Positions 51,230 to 59,536 of a DNA stretch of 64,000 nt are shown piece by piece. The notes below the pieces were generated by a model. It was given only the letters and a program-made list of their open reading frames with translations, had not been told where the DNA came from and searched no databases. The position numbers were made by a program, and so were the translations under genes. Position 1 is the stretch's first letter. Each line of letters begins with the position of its first letter. Source of the DNA: a virus; IMG/VR virus record IMGVR_UViG_3300010938_000036, positions 1 through 64,000 of that record; one strand, given 5' to 3'.

Positions 51230-53103
51230 TTAATGATTTAAAGCAATGGTCTTTGCGTAATAATGAGGATTTGATTCCTAAATTGGATTTACAGGAAGCC
51301 AAGCATATTATCGAATTTGTTGAATCTCCTGTTTTTTTAGGATTTCCTAAAATTTTCCCATTTCAGAAAAAGGTTTTAATTGGATTTTTTGAACTTGCCT
51401 GTCCAGATTGCAATGATATTAATTTATCTCATATTTTGGATATAGAGGATGACAAGTTAGATAAATTAGTTTTATTTGAATATGGTGTATGTCCCAAATG
51501 TGGTAAAAATAAATTCCAATTTTATAATGAAGGTAAATTACGATTTTATAATGAATTAGTAGGGGTGGCTGGGACAAAAGCAGGGAAAACTACATTAGTG
51601 GCATCCATGGTTGCGCCATATATTTTGCATTGGTTAATTATACATAAGGACTTTAGAAAGTGGTTAGAAATAATACCTTGGACGACCTTACAAATGGTGT
51701 TTGTAGCGACTTCAAGGGAGCAGGTTAAACGAACTGGATGGGATTATTTTAGAACAACTATTGAGAATAGTGTTTGGTTCCAATCTTTATTTAAGCAATT
51801 GGATGATTTTGCAAGAAAAAGAAGGATTAGTAGAGATAGATTATATGTTAAAAATTTAACTTCATTACAATTAGTATGGTTAAATTTAGAAATTTTAGGA
51901 TTACATTCTAATTCTTTTTCTATTGCTGGTGGAACTTTTATTTTTGCATATATAGATGAGATAGCAAGGTTTGATTTAACTGAATCTAAACGGTCAGCAG
52001 ATGAAATTTATAGAGTTTGTAGGAACAATTTAGTCCCTGTTAGAGAGAGTTTAAAAAATAGATTGGATCAAAAGGATATTTATAAAAATGGCAATGTAAT
52101 TGATGCTATTTTTGCTATCACTTCATCTCCGCTTTCTATAGATGATAAAAGTATGCAATTATTAGAATCTTCTTCTTTGTTTCAGAGAAGATTTTATTTT
52201 TATAAGTCTTCTTTTGATGCTAATCCTTTATTACAAAGAGAACGATTTTTTGAGGTATTGGAAGAAGATCCTACTGGATTTTCAAGAGATTTTGATGCTG
52301 AACCAGACGATGGTGGAACTGCTTTTATAAGTAATATTGAGATAATTAAAAGAGCAATTCAATCAGTACAACCTTGTGTGGATTGGACTTTAGAATTGAA
52401 ACCAGCAGGTTTTATTGGTCAAAAGGAAAATATTAGGGTATGTGTAAAATTTTTGAATGCACAACGGGAAAGAATGAATCCATTTTTTGTTCATGCTGAC
52501 CCTGGACGGTTTAGTGATTCTTTTGGTATTGTTTTAGGTAAATTATTAGATGAGGAAAATTATAAAATAATTATCACAGATGTTATAGATATTTCTATAC
52601 CTAAAAAGAATAGTAAGGTTTTATATGAGATTGATTTTGAAAGTGTTAAGGATTTTCTTTTACAGTTATCAAAATTTATTTATATTCGTTGTTTAAGTTT
52701 TGATAGATGGAATAGTGCTTATTATGTTCAAATTTTAAGAGATGCAGGATTAGTAGTTAAGGATTTTAATATGTCTTATGATAATTATTTATCTTTTAGG
52801 CAGGATTTATTTGCGCAAAAAATTATTTTTCCTAAGCCAAGATTAGAGGAATGGGAGCGGAAACCTATAAAGGATTTAAGTGGTGTAGATAAAATGTTAA
52901 AAGAATTATATATGTTAAGAGATTATGGGAAAAAAGTAGACCATCCTGCAAATGGTTCTAATGATTTAATTATTGGTGCAATAGGAATTCATGCTTCTGT
53001 GATTCAATCTATTTATAACAAAAATAATTTTCTTGGCAGAGATGATAAAAAACGGTATAATATGATGCATGGACGAGTGGTGAGGTTAAATAGGTTTGTA
53101 TGA
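51226..53103 (+). CDS. Terminase large subunit
   Basis: The 625-residue product has Walker A GTKAGKTT at 116-123, a Walker B-like FAYIDEIARF near 245, and a C-terminal RNase H-like nuclease domain beginning VHADPGRFSDSFGI near 425 with a further acidic residue in SFDRWNSAYYV near 500. It packages DNA into the prohead through the portal and cuts concatemers. An insert near 59-92 carries CPDC and CPKC, a probable zinc ribbon before the P-loop and uncommon in terminases. The gene overlaps both neighbours by 4 bases. Confidence 0.88.
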   Translation: MINDLKQWSLRNNEDLIPKLDLQEAKHIIEFVESPVFLGFPKIFPFQKKVLIGFFELACPDCNDINLSHILDIEDDKLDKLVLFEYGVCPKCGKNKFQFYNEGKLRFYNELVGVAGTKAGKTTLVASMVAPYILHWLIIHKDFRKWLEIIPWTTLQMVFVATSREQVKRTGWDYFRTTIENSVWFQSLFKQLDDFARKRRISRDRLYVKNLTSLQLVWLNLEILGLHSNSFSIAGGTFIFAYIDEIARFDLTESKRSADEIYRVCRNNLVPVRESLKNRLDQKDIYKNGNVIDAIFAITSSPLSIDDKSMQLLESSSLFQRRFYFYKSSFDANPLLQRERFFEVLEEDPTGFSRDFDAEPDDGGTAFISNIEIIKRAIQSVQPCVDWTLELKPAGFIGQKENIRVCVKFLNAQRERMNPFFVHADPGRFSDSFGIVLGKLLDEENYKIIITDVIDISIPKKNSKVLYEIDFESVKDFLLQLSKFIYIRCLSFDRWNSAYYVQILRDAGLVVKDFNMSYDNYLSFRQDLFAQKIIFPKPRLEEWERKPIKDLSGVDKMLKELYMLRDYGKKVDHPANGSNDLIIGAIGIHASVIQSIYNKNNFLGRDDKKRYNMMHGRVVRLNRFV

Positions 53104-53660
53104 TGAAAAGGATAAAAGGAGAAAATTTAATTAAGGAGGAATTGCAAAAAGTAACTCATTTAGAGGTTATGCAAGCATTTGAGATGTTGCTTAATTATGT
53201 TAATGACAAGAATGAATTGCCAGAAAGTATTTTTCAGGAAGTTTTCAGTAAGTTATCCGATGATGAAAAAGAATTATTAACCGGAATGTTAATTTCTAAA
53301 GGGATTAAGGTTTTACCATTAAGTGCGGAGAATATTAAGCAAGCAGAAATTGAAACGGTAGAGCAGAAAAGGGAACAAGAATTGGAAAGATTAAAAAGCG
53401 AAATTTTAAATGCTTTAAATGAGGATGGAGAGATTACAGAGATGAAATTAGAAAAAATTTTGGAAGGGGTTGAAGATGTTGTTCTTAAAGCAAGAATTTT
53501 TGAATGGTTGGCAGAAACTCCTTTGATAGAAAGGATTAAGGTTAAAAAGAAGGCTTTTTTTGAATTAGGAGAGATTAGAACTGTACCCAATAAGGATTAT
53601 AAAAAAAAGATTAAGAAAAGAATTAAAATGATAACAGGTGATTTTATTTGGCATAAATAA
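53100..53660 (+). CDS. Hypothetical protein after terminase
   Basis: The 186-residue helical protein has two repeated-looking halves of acidic helices (LEVMQAFEMLLNYVNDKNELPE and EGEITEMKLEKILEGVEDVV-like segments) and a basic C-terminus. It overlaps the terminase gene by 4 bases. No motif recognised. Confidence 0.5.
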   Translation: MMKRIKGENLIKEELQKVTHLEVMQAFEMLLNYVNDKNELPESIFQEVFSKLSDDEKELLTGMLISKGIKVLPLSAENIKQAEIETVEQKREQELERLKSEILNALNEDGEITEMKLEKILEGVEDVVLKARIFEWLAETPLIERIKVKKKAFFELGEIRTVPNKDYKKKIKKRIKMITGDFIWHK

Positions 53661-53664
53661 TTTG

Positions 53665-53693
53665 TTGTTTTTTTTAATAAATTTTTTTAAAAT
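53665..53693 (+). promoter_or_regulatory. Promoter candidate before the DUF192-like gene
   Basis: TTGTTT at 53665-53670 and TAAAAT at 53688-53693 are separated by 17 bases in a 51-base gap. Unlike the leaderless cases, a GAGAGGTG site lies between this -10 and the ATG at 53712. Confidence 0.5.
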
Positions 53694-53711
53694 ATATAGA
53701 GAGGTGTAAAA

Positions 53712-54227
53712 ATGCTTAATGGTGTTTTGCAGATTAATGGAAAGCAAATAACAGCGGTTTTACCTGAAACTCACAATGAAAGATTAAGTGGATTAGATTT
53801 TAAAAAAATTGATGGAGCGATGGTTTTTTTATATTGTTGTCCTTCTTATGTAATTTTTCGTGGTTGTCAGGATAGACCAATTGATATTGCTTTTTGTAAA
53901 AGGGAAGGGAATCTTTTTAAACCAGTTAAAATTATTTCTTCTTTGCAACCTGGAGAAGTATGTTCAATGGATAAAATTGAGTGTGTAATTGAGGCAGAAG
54001 CAGGAAGTTTCTATAAATTTGGATTAGTACAAGGAGTAGATACAGGTGTGCAAATTTTTTTACAGGTTAATGGTTTATTAAGAAATGTTGCAGAATTTTA
54101 TGAGCAAAAGAAAGAAGGACAGATGGAATTAAAGGCAAAAATTAGTGAAGAATTAGAAAGAGCAGGAATTACCAGAGAAGATTTTTTAAATTTTTTATCA
54201 AATTTTAAAATAAATAAGGAGGTTTAA
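53712..54227 (+). CDS. DUF192-like protein
   Basis: The 171-residue product follows the DUF192 pattern in its first 110 residues: TAVLPETHNERLSGL, then a hydrophobic strand and PIDIAFCKREGNLF, then EAEAGSFYKFGL. DUF192 proteins are small, widespread and mostly uncharacterised. Here a helical C-terminal tail has been added. A phage copy in the virion region suggests a structural or assembly role, which is inference. Confidence 0.6.
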   Translation: MLNGVLQINGKQITAVLPETHNERLSGLDFKKIDGAMVFLYCCPSYVIFRGCQDRPIDIAFCKREGNLFKPVKIISSLQPGEVCSMDKIECVIEAEAGSFYKFGLVQGVDTGVQIFLQVNGLLRNVAEFYEQKKEGQMELKAKISEELERAGITREDFLNFLSNFKINKEV

Positions 54228-54229
54228 AA

Positions 54230-55201
54230 ATGAGAAAGGGTTTTGTGATTGTAACAAAAGAACCACAGAGGGTTGGAACAATTTTAGATTTTTATGATGA
54301 TGGTATAGAGGTAGATTTTGGTGATAGGACTTCTGTAATACAAACTGATAAAATTGATTGGACTAAGACGGCGGTGCTACAAACAATAGCGGTTCTGGAT
54401 AAATTGATAAAAATTTACGGGCAACCTAAACCGAGTGTTCGGGAGACACCTATAACAGAAGAGGAATTAAAATTGCCTACTACTCCTCAAATGCCATTTG
54501 TAGAAAGGTTCCCAGCAAGACCGCCAGGATTTCCGTCAGAATTAGAGGTTCCTAAACCTACATTAGAAAGTTTAGTAGAGTTAGATAAGGCATTGGTGAG
54601 AATGCTTGATAAAATAGAGCGGTTGGTAAGTAAGCGGGCAGAGGTTCAGGCGGAGTTGGAGAATTTTAATCAAAAGGTTAAGGAATTACGGACAATTTCT
54701 AAGGAATTTGAGGAGCAGATTCGTAAAGAGGTTTTGGATGTAGCAGCGCAATTGCAGAAAAATTTAGAGGGGTCGGAAGAACTTGCCTCTTTCTTTGGGA
54801 AATATCGGGACAAGGTATTGCAGTTAATACGCTGGATTAAGATAGAGACAGTTGAACCTCCTGCAGAAACTTTATTGGAGGAATTATTAAAAATTATTAA
54901 GGAAGAAGCGCCACGAAAGTTTGATAGAATTACTCAAAGGTTAGAACAAATTAAAAATGATATAACACAAAAATCTGAGGAATTGAGTTCTTATCTTGCG
55001 ATTGCACCACTGGGTTCTATAAAAGGTTATAAGACAGCGCAGGTTTTGGAAACTGTTAAGGGGTGGATAAGAAAACTCTGGGATTGGATTAAAGGTGTTT
55101 ATAGGTCTGTGGTAAGGTGGGGAAGTGAAATTCAGAATATTCTGGATGAAACCATAGAAACTTATACTGATTTAGAAAGAATAACGAAGGAAATTTTATG
55201 A
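54230..55201 (+). CDS. Hypothetical coiled-coil protein with KOW-like N-terminus
   Basis: The 323-residue product starts with a small barrel-like segment (RVGTILDFYDDGIEVDFGDRT-type) and has a Pro-rich linker near 80-105. A long helical region with coiled-coil character (about 110-260) follows, with an amphipathic Trp-rich stretch near 280-300 (WIRKLWDWIKG). It could be a virion core or membrane-interacting protein. Its end overlaps the next gene by 4 bases. Confidence 0.5.
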   Translation: MRKGFVIVTKEPQRVGTILDFYDDGIEVDFGDRTSVIQTDKIDWTKTAVLQTIAVLDKLIKIYGQPKPSVRETPITEEELKLPTTPQMPFVERFPARPPGFPSELEVPKPTLESLVELDKALVRMLDKIERLVSKRAEVQAELENFNQKVKELRTISKEFEEQIRKEVLDVAAQLQKNLEGSEELASFFGKYRDKVLQLIRWIKIETVEPPAETLLEELLKIIKEEAPRKFDRITQRLEQIKNDITQKSEELSSYLAIAPLGSIKGYKTAQVLETVKGWIRKLWDWIKGVYRSVVRWGSEIQNILDETIETYTDLERITKEIL

Positions 55202-55479
55202 AGTTTAAATTTACAGAACCGATAACGGATATCTCTAATATATCTGCTGCTAATGGGATGAGTACGGATATAATGATTTTTAGGCGTAAGGAAAAGAATA
55301 TTTTTTCTTTTGGGCGGAAGGAAAGAGCATTGATTTATTTTACAGATGGTAAGATTAATATCAGTACGGATGATTTTTTGATTGAGATACCGAGTGAGAA
55401 AATTTTGAATATAAAAGAACGGGTTGCAAAATGTGAAAAAATGTTAGAAGGATGGCAGGAAGATGCAGATAGTTTTTGA
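55198..55479 (+). CDS. Hypothetical small protein
   Basis: This is a 93-residue beta-rich protein, overlapping its upstream neighbour by 4 bases and the downstream gene by 17. A basic patch (RRKEKNIFSFGRKERA) lies in its centre. No family recognised. Confidence 0.5.
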   Translation: MKFKFTEPITDISNISAANGMSTDIMIFRRKEKNIFSFGRKERALIYFTDGKINISTDDFLIEIPSEKILNIKERVAKCEKMLEGWQEDADSF

Positions 55480-55948
55480 ACCAGATTTAAAATCATATTT
55501 TATTAATTCAGACGGGCAGGTGCAATGGGTTGGTTCTGATATGGTAGCGATAAGATTATTGGTTAATAATGGTTTTCCAGAATGGGCAGCAAGAAAAGGA
55601 GTATTGTATGCAAGAATGAATCAGGGTTTATGGATTGATCTGGATAAATTTATACGAGAAGCATTTAAAAAAAATGCTATAACTGAGAAGGATATTCAAA
55701 ATTTATTAACGACTGTAAGACCTTCTACAGAGAAAAAGACCAAAGATGATATTAAAAAAGAATTACAGGACTTAGAAGTGATTGTGAATAGTATACCATC
55801 AACTGCTCGTAAAGTTATAAATATGGTTTCAAGTATTATAGAGAGGGAATTAGATGAAAATGAAATTTTAAGAATTTATAATATTTTATATAGTTGGAAT
55901 GAATTATTAATGGTGGTTAATGCTTCTTTAATGAAAGGTATTAAATGA
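55463..55948 (+). CDS. Hypothetical protein before portal region
   Basis: The 161-residue product has a short N-terminal domain (SDGQVQWVGSDMVAIRLLVNNGFPEWAARK) and a helical C-terminal half. Its last bases, GGTATTAAATGA, recur exactly at 57258-57269, overlapping the portal start. This suggests it was once directly joined to the portal gene by an ATGA overlap before another gene was inserted between them. Confidence 0.5.
   Translation: MQIVFEPDLKSYFINSDGQVQWVGSDMVAIRLLVNNGFPEWAARKGVLYARMNQGLWIDLDKFIREAFKKNAITEKDIQNLLTTVRPSTEKKTKDDIKKELQDLEVIVNSIPSTARKVINMVSSIIERELDENEILRIYNILYSWNELLMVVNASLMKGIK
55937..55948 (+). repeat. 12-bp direct repeat, left copy
   Basis: GGTATTAAATGA ends the 161-codon gene and recurs at 57258-57269 across the portal start codon. 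About 30 bases upstream of each copy also look related. The repeats bracket the gene at 55986. Confidence 0.6.
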
Positions 55949-55985
55949 ATAAAAGAGATTTAGATAGATAAAAGGAGAAAATGAA

Positions 55986-57149
55986 ATGAATATAACCCTA
56001 AATGTAAAAGAACTAAGAAAAAAGATTGAGGGTTTGTTTAATAAAGAAGCACGATTAATTACATTAGAGCAATTAAATGCTCCTCCTGTAGTTCTTACAA
56101 AATCATATTTTGGGTATCCTACTGGAGAGCCAGAAAAACGATTGGCGGAAGTTAGTTCTTGGTTGGAAGAACTTAATAGAAAATATAATTTAGGGTTGGA
56201 GATTTCTCTTGATATAGAAAGACATAAGGTTGAGGCATATACTCCTGATGGTCAGTTAGTTGCTTTTTTTGATTATTCAGAAGTTGGTAAACGTGTAAAT
56301 AAAAATCAAAATTTTAAAGATTTGTTGAAATTAATTGAAACTAAGATGGCTGGAAAAGAAAAATTTTTAAGGAAATTTATGGGAAAATTTAAATTAAAAT
56401 TTTTTATTGATTTGGAATTTTGGATGCGGGATTTGTTGATTTTTGAAAGAGGATCTATTGTATTTGAAGATGAAAGGATTGTTAAAGATAAAAGTAAAAC
56501 ATATTTATCAATTGGGTATATTGTAGGATCTTATTTAGATAATATGTATGATTGGTTTGATATAAGATTTAAATGGGGTGAAAAGAAGGAAAAAAGAGCG
56601 CTTTTTGATTGGTATGTAGAACGAATTAAAGAGGAATTGAAATATGTTCGTGAATCAGAAATGGATGAGGAAAAGATGAAGGAAAGCGAATTAGAATTAA
56701 TGGTTAAACTTAGATTGTTAGAACAAAAAGTACAACTGGAAATGTTATCGTATTTACCAAAACATACTGTTGATTTAGAATATTTTTTTACCGAGAAAAT
56801 TAAAGAGGGAACCTTATTAGAAGAACTAATGTTTCTTTTTGTAGTAGAGAATTATAAATTAACAGCCGATGGTAAAGTATTAGAAGAAGAAGAAGGATTA
56901 GTACAACAACCTTATATGATTATACAAATTTTTGCGAAAAGAAAACTAATTGATGTCTTTAAGATCCTGAGTGATTTTTCTTTTTATGATGGTTTAATTA
57001 TTGATATAATTAAAGAATATGGACTTACGGATAGATATGATATCAAGAAGGAACAGGATATAGAAAGAGCATATGGAGATCCTGAAGTTCAAAAATGGTT
57101 TGAGCAGGCTTTAGAAAAACGAGTTTTAGAATTAATAAAACAAGAATAG
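55986..57149 (+). CDS. Hypothetical protein, possible inserted gene
   Basis: The 387-residue, charged, mostly helical product has no motif I recognise. It begins after AAAGGAGAAAATGA and is flanked by a 12-bp direct repeat (55937-55948 and 57258-57269). The following 116-base gap holds debris, whereas most neighbouring genes overlap. I infer a late insertion between the 161-codon gene and the portal gene. Confidence 0.55.
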   Translation: MNITLNVKELRKKIEGLFNKEARLITLEQLNAPPVVLTKSYFGYPTGEPEKRLAEVSSWLEELNRKYNLGLEISLDIERHKVEAYTPDGQLVAFFDYSEVGKRVNKNQNFKDLLKLIETKMAGKEKFLRKFMGKFKLKFFIDLEFWMRDLLIFERGSIVFEDERIVKDKSKTYLSIGYIVGSYLDNMYDWFDIRFKWGEKKEKRALFDWYVERIKEELKYVRESEMDEEKMKESELELMVKLRLLEQKVQLEMLSYLPKHTVDLEYFFTEKIKEGTLLEELMFLFVVENYKLTADGKVLEEEEGLVQQPYMIIQIFAKRKLIDVFKILSDFSFYDGLIIDIIKEYGLTDRYDIKKEQDIERAYGDPEVQKWFEQALEKRVLELIKQE

Positions 57150-57159
57150 AGTAGGTTAT

Positions 57160-57240
57160 TTGAAGATAAAGGCAATTTTAGTAGATGAACAGATGAAACT
57201 TTGGCAAAGCAGATTGCAAGATTTTAAATATAAATGGTGA
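57160..57240 (+). pseudogene. Short frame in the gap before the portal gene, possible gene remnant
   Basis: A 26-codon frame from TTG 57160 to TGA 57240 encodes ILVDEQMKLWQSRLQDFKYKW, which looks more protein-like than random AT-rich DNA. It lacks a clear ribosome binding site. It may be the end of a gene lost when the neighbouring gene was inserted. Nothing else is seen in this gap apart from the 12-bp repeat. Confidence 0.3.
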
Positions 57241-57257
57241 TTGATGTTTTAATTAAG

Positions 57258-57269
57258 GGTATTAAATGA
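57258..57269 (+). repeat. 12-bp direct repeat, right copy
   Basis: This exact copy of GGTATTAAATGA contains the portal ATG (57266). See 55937-55948. Confidence 0.6.
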
Positions 57270-59095
57270 GTGATGAAATAAAAACTAATAATGAGAAATT
57301 GCCTACAGTGGTGCCTTTTGGGGTTAAGGCACGGGGAGGATTTTTTAGTACTGCTGAATTTAAGGTAAGAGCGCAACCTTTTCTTGGATTGGGTGGTCCT
57401 ATTTCTGCACCGCAGGGTGGACTTGGAACTGTTATAACCACAGCACCTATTTTTTATGATATTCGTTATTTTACTCCTGATAAATTTTATTTCCCAAGAC
57501 AAGAATTAGAACAAAATGATATATGGCGTTTAATTTATAAAAGGGACCCTATTGTTGGTGCAGCAATTGATTTGTATGCTGAATTTGCCTGGTCTAATTT
57601 TGATTTGGTAGGAATAGATGATACTGCTGTTCGTTCTGTTTATGAAAATACAGTCGCAAATTTAAATTTGTTATCAATTTTGCCAGATATGACTAAAGAA
57701 TTTTTAATCATTGGTAAGGTTATACCACATTTAATTTTTTCAGAAAAGGATGGGATTTGGAAACATGTTTTTATTCATGATCCTGACTATATTAAAATGA
57801 CGGTGCTACCTTTTGCTAATGAGGAACCAATTTTGGATTTAAAGGTGCCACCTGAATTAAGACAATTGGTAATTTCTCCTGATCCAAGAATACAAAAAAT
57901 TGTAGCAAAATTGCCAGAGAGTATGGTGACTGCAATATTAAGTTCGCAATTTATTCCTTTGGATAATTTAAATGTAACTGTTATTCCTCGTCGGGCTTTT
58001 GCTTCTGATTGGAGAGGGATTTCTATTTTAGAAAGACTTTACAGGATGTTAATGTTTGAGGATTTTTTGATGAATGCAGCATTGGCTGTTGCACAGCGTA
58101 ATGCAGTTCCTTTAAGAATTTTTAAATTGGGTGATCATAAAGTTGATTGGTATCCTACAAAAGAAGATGAAAATGCGTTGAGTGAATTGTTGGCGATTGC
58201 AGAGGCGGACCCGATGTCCGCTTTGATAATGCATTCTGGAATAGAAGTAGAATATGTTGGTGTTTCTGACCGTTTTTGGAATGTTGCAAGAGAATGGGAT
58301 TTTATTGAAAATATTAAATTGGTGGGATTAGGTGTAAGTAAATCTTTTCTTATGGGGGAGGCATCTTTTGCCAGTGCGGTAGCGGGTTTGCAAACTTTTG
58401 TTCAAAAGGTAGCAGGATTGCGTATGAAATTTGAAAATGAATGGATTGTTCCTAAGATTTTTAAAACAATTGCTAAAATACATAAATTTTATAAACGGAC
58501 ACCAGCAGAATTATCATATCGTATTCGTTTACAAAAGGAGGATTCAGATTTATTATACCCTGTTATTAAATGGCACAGGTCATTAGAGCCAACTCAAGAT
58601 ACATCTTTATTAAGCGTTTGGCGAGAATTACATGATAAAGGTATAATTTCAGATAGAACTTATGCTGCTGGTGCTGGTCTTAATCTGGATGTAGAAAGAC
58701 AAAATAAATTAGAAGAAGAACAATATAAAAAGAAGATAGAAACAATGGTAACAAAAATTCAATCTCAGATGGGGAATGAAACTGGATATCATGTTCCTTC
58801 TAAATATATACATGCATCTTGTTTTGATAAGCAAGGATTTTTTAAAGGTGTTCATTATTCTGAATTAGAACCAGTAATAGCATTTATTAAAGGGCATCAA
58901 GTAGATGAATTTAAAGGAATAGATAATTCTTTGTCTTCAATATATCATTATTTGCGGGAGAAGAATTGGGATGATAAAAAATTAGATGCATTGACAGAAT
59001 TATTAAAAATTGAGAAAATATTAGTAACTCCTGATAAAATTTATGAAGAAATAGAGAAAGAGACATTACAAAAAGATTTTTTATCAGGGAAATAG
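57266..59095 (+). CDS. Portal protein
   Basis: The 609-residue product has the common portal layout: IWRLIYKRDPIVGAAIDLYAEFAWSNFD near 85-115, a wing domain, VIPRRAFASDWRGISILERL near 230-250, and the stem-helix region RFWNVAREWDFIENIKLVGLGVSKSFLMGEASFASA near 330-365. Twelve copies form the vertex for DNA entry. It lies a few genes after the terminase. Its stop codon overlaps the AGGAGG that begins copy 2 of the duplicated element. Confidence 0.85.
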   Translation: MSDEIKTNNEKLPTVVPFGVKARGGFFSTAEFKVRAQPFLGLGGPISAPQGGLGTVITTAPIFYDIRYFTPDKFYFPRQELEQNDIWRLIYKRDPIVGAAIDLYAEFAWSNFDLVGIDDTAVRSVYENTVANLNLLSILPDMTKEFLIIGKVIPHLIFSEKDGIWKHVFIHDPDYIKMTVLPFANEEPILDLKVPPELRQLVISPDPRIQKIVAKLPESMVTAILSSQFIPLDNLNVTVIPRRAFASDWRGISILERLYRMLMFEDFLMNAALAVAQRNAVPLRIFKLGDHKVDWYPTKEDENALSELLAIAEADPMSALIMHSGIEVEYVGVSDRFWNVAREWDFIENIKLVGLGVSKSFLMGEASFASAVAGLQTFVQKVAGLRMKFENEWIVPKIFKTIAKIHKFYKRTPAELSYRIRLQKEDSDLLYPVIKWHRSLEPTQDTSLLSVWRELHDKGIISDRTYAAGAGLNLDVERQNKLEEEQYKKKIETMVTKIQSQMGNETGYHVPSKYIHASCFDKQGFFKGVHYSELEPVIAFIKGHQVDEFKGIDNSLSSIYHYLREKNWDDKKLDALTELLKIEKILVTPDKIYEEIEKETLQKDFLSGK

Positions 59096-59296
59096 GAGGA
59101 AGGAAACAGTTGAGTAATTTATTGACAAATATAGAGATTTCATGTAAGGTAATGGTAGGACTGAGCAGACCGAAAGGATCTCAGTCTAAGAGATTTGTGC
59201 CTCGCCGAGGCCATACTGGTAAAGATACCAGCGATGTTCTCGCTACGGCGAGGAATTTAGTTGTAGACACTTTTGTTTACAACTAGAAAGGCAGGT
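59094..59296 (+). ncRNA. Duplicated structured element, copy 2 (after the portal gene)
   Basis: This is the partner of 15196-15398, with about 10 differences over 203 bases and no indels. All four hairpins of copy 1 can form; the third gains a stable C(UACG)G loop. A longer helix between CCTCGCCG and CGGCGAGG is perfect here but broken in copy 1. It ends 6 bases before ATG 59303, the same spacing as in copy 1. No promoter is evident directly upstream, so here it would be part of a longer transcript. Confidence 0.65.
59110..59286 (+). CDS. Possible 58-residue peptide within the duplicated element, copy 2
   Basis: TTG 59110 follows AGGAGG by 10 bases and the frame closes at TAG 59284-59286, exactly as in copy 1. 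Six of 58 residues differ between the copies. The peptide is basic in the middle (SRPKGSQSKRFVP) and matches nothing I know. Being open in both copies favours translation; the lack of excess silent change argues against strong protein constraint. Confidence 0.4.
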   Translation: MSNLLTNIEISCKVMVGLSRPKGSQSKRFVPRRGHTGKDTSDVLATARNLVVDTFVYN

Positions 59297-59302
59297 TCGA
59301 GA

Positions 59303-59536
59303 ATGTTTGAGATTATAAGTTTTGTGTTAAAAAAAGCGTTTTTGAAGATGAAGGGGCTTTTAGGTATTGATGAGGAGATTGAACTTCTTGCAAAGCAGAT
59401 TGCAAAACTTTCTAAAAAGCCAGGATTTGACCAGGCAAGGATAAGGAATTTGATAGTAGTAGAATTGATGTATCCGCAGGCGGTTTTTGATGCGGCTTGG
59501 GAAAGATACCTGAAGGAATATAAAGGAAAAGCATAG
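59303..59536 (+). CDS. Small helical virion-region protein
   Basis: Start ATG 59303 lies 6 bases after AAGGCAGGT, the end of the duplicated element. The 77-residue product is helical, beginning FEIISFVLKKAFLKMKGLL. The next gene's product begins in a similar way (IKIILKKAFLQVKLLE), suggesting a shared N-terminal signal or a duplicated start. Function unknown. Confidence 0.55.
   Translation: MFEIISFVLKKAFLKMKGLLGIDEEIELLAKQIAKLSKKPGFDQARIRNLIVVELMYPQAVFDAAWERYLKEYKGKA

Noticed and set aside
59094-59296. Diversity-generating retroelement template/variable repeat pair
   Set aside because: Differences between the copies are mixed transitions and transversions, not confined to adenines, and there is no reverse transcriptase in the window.
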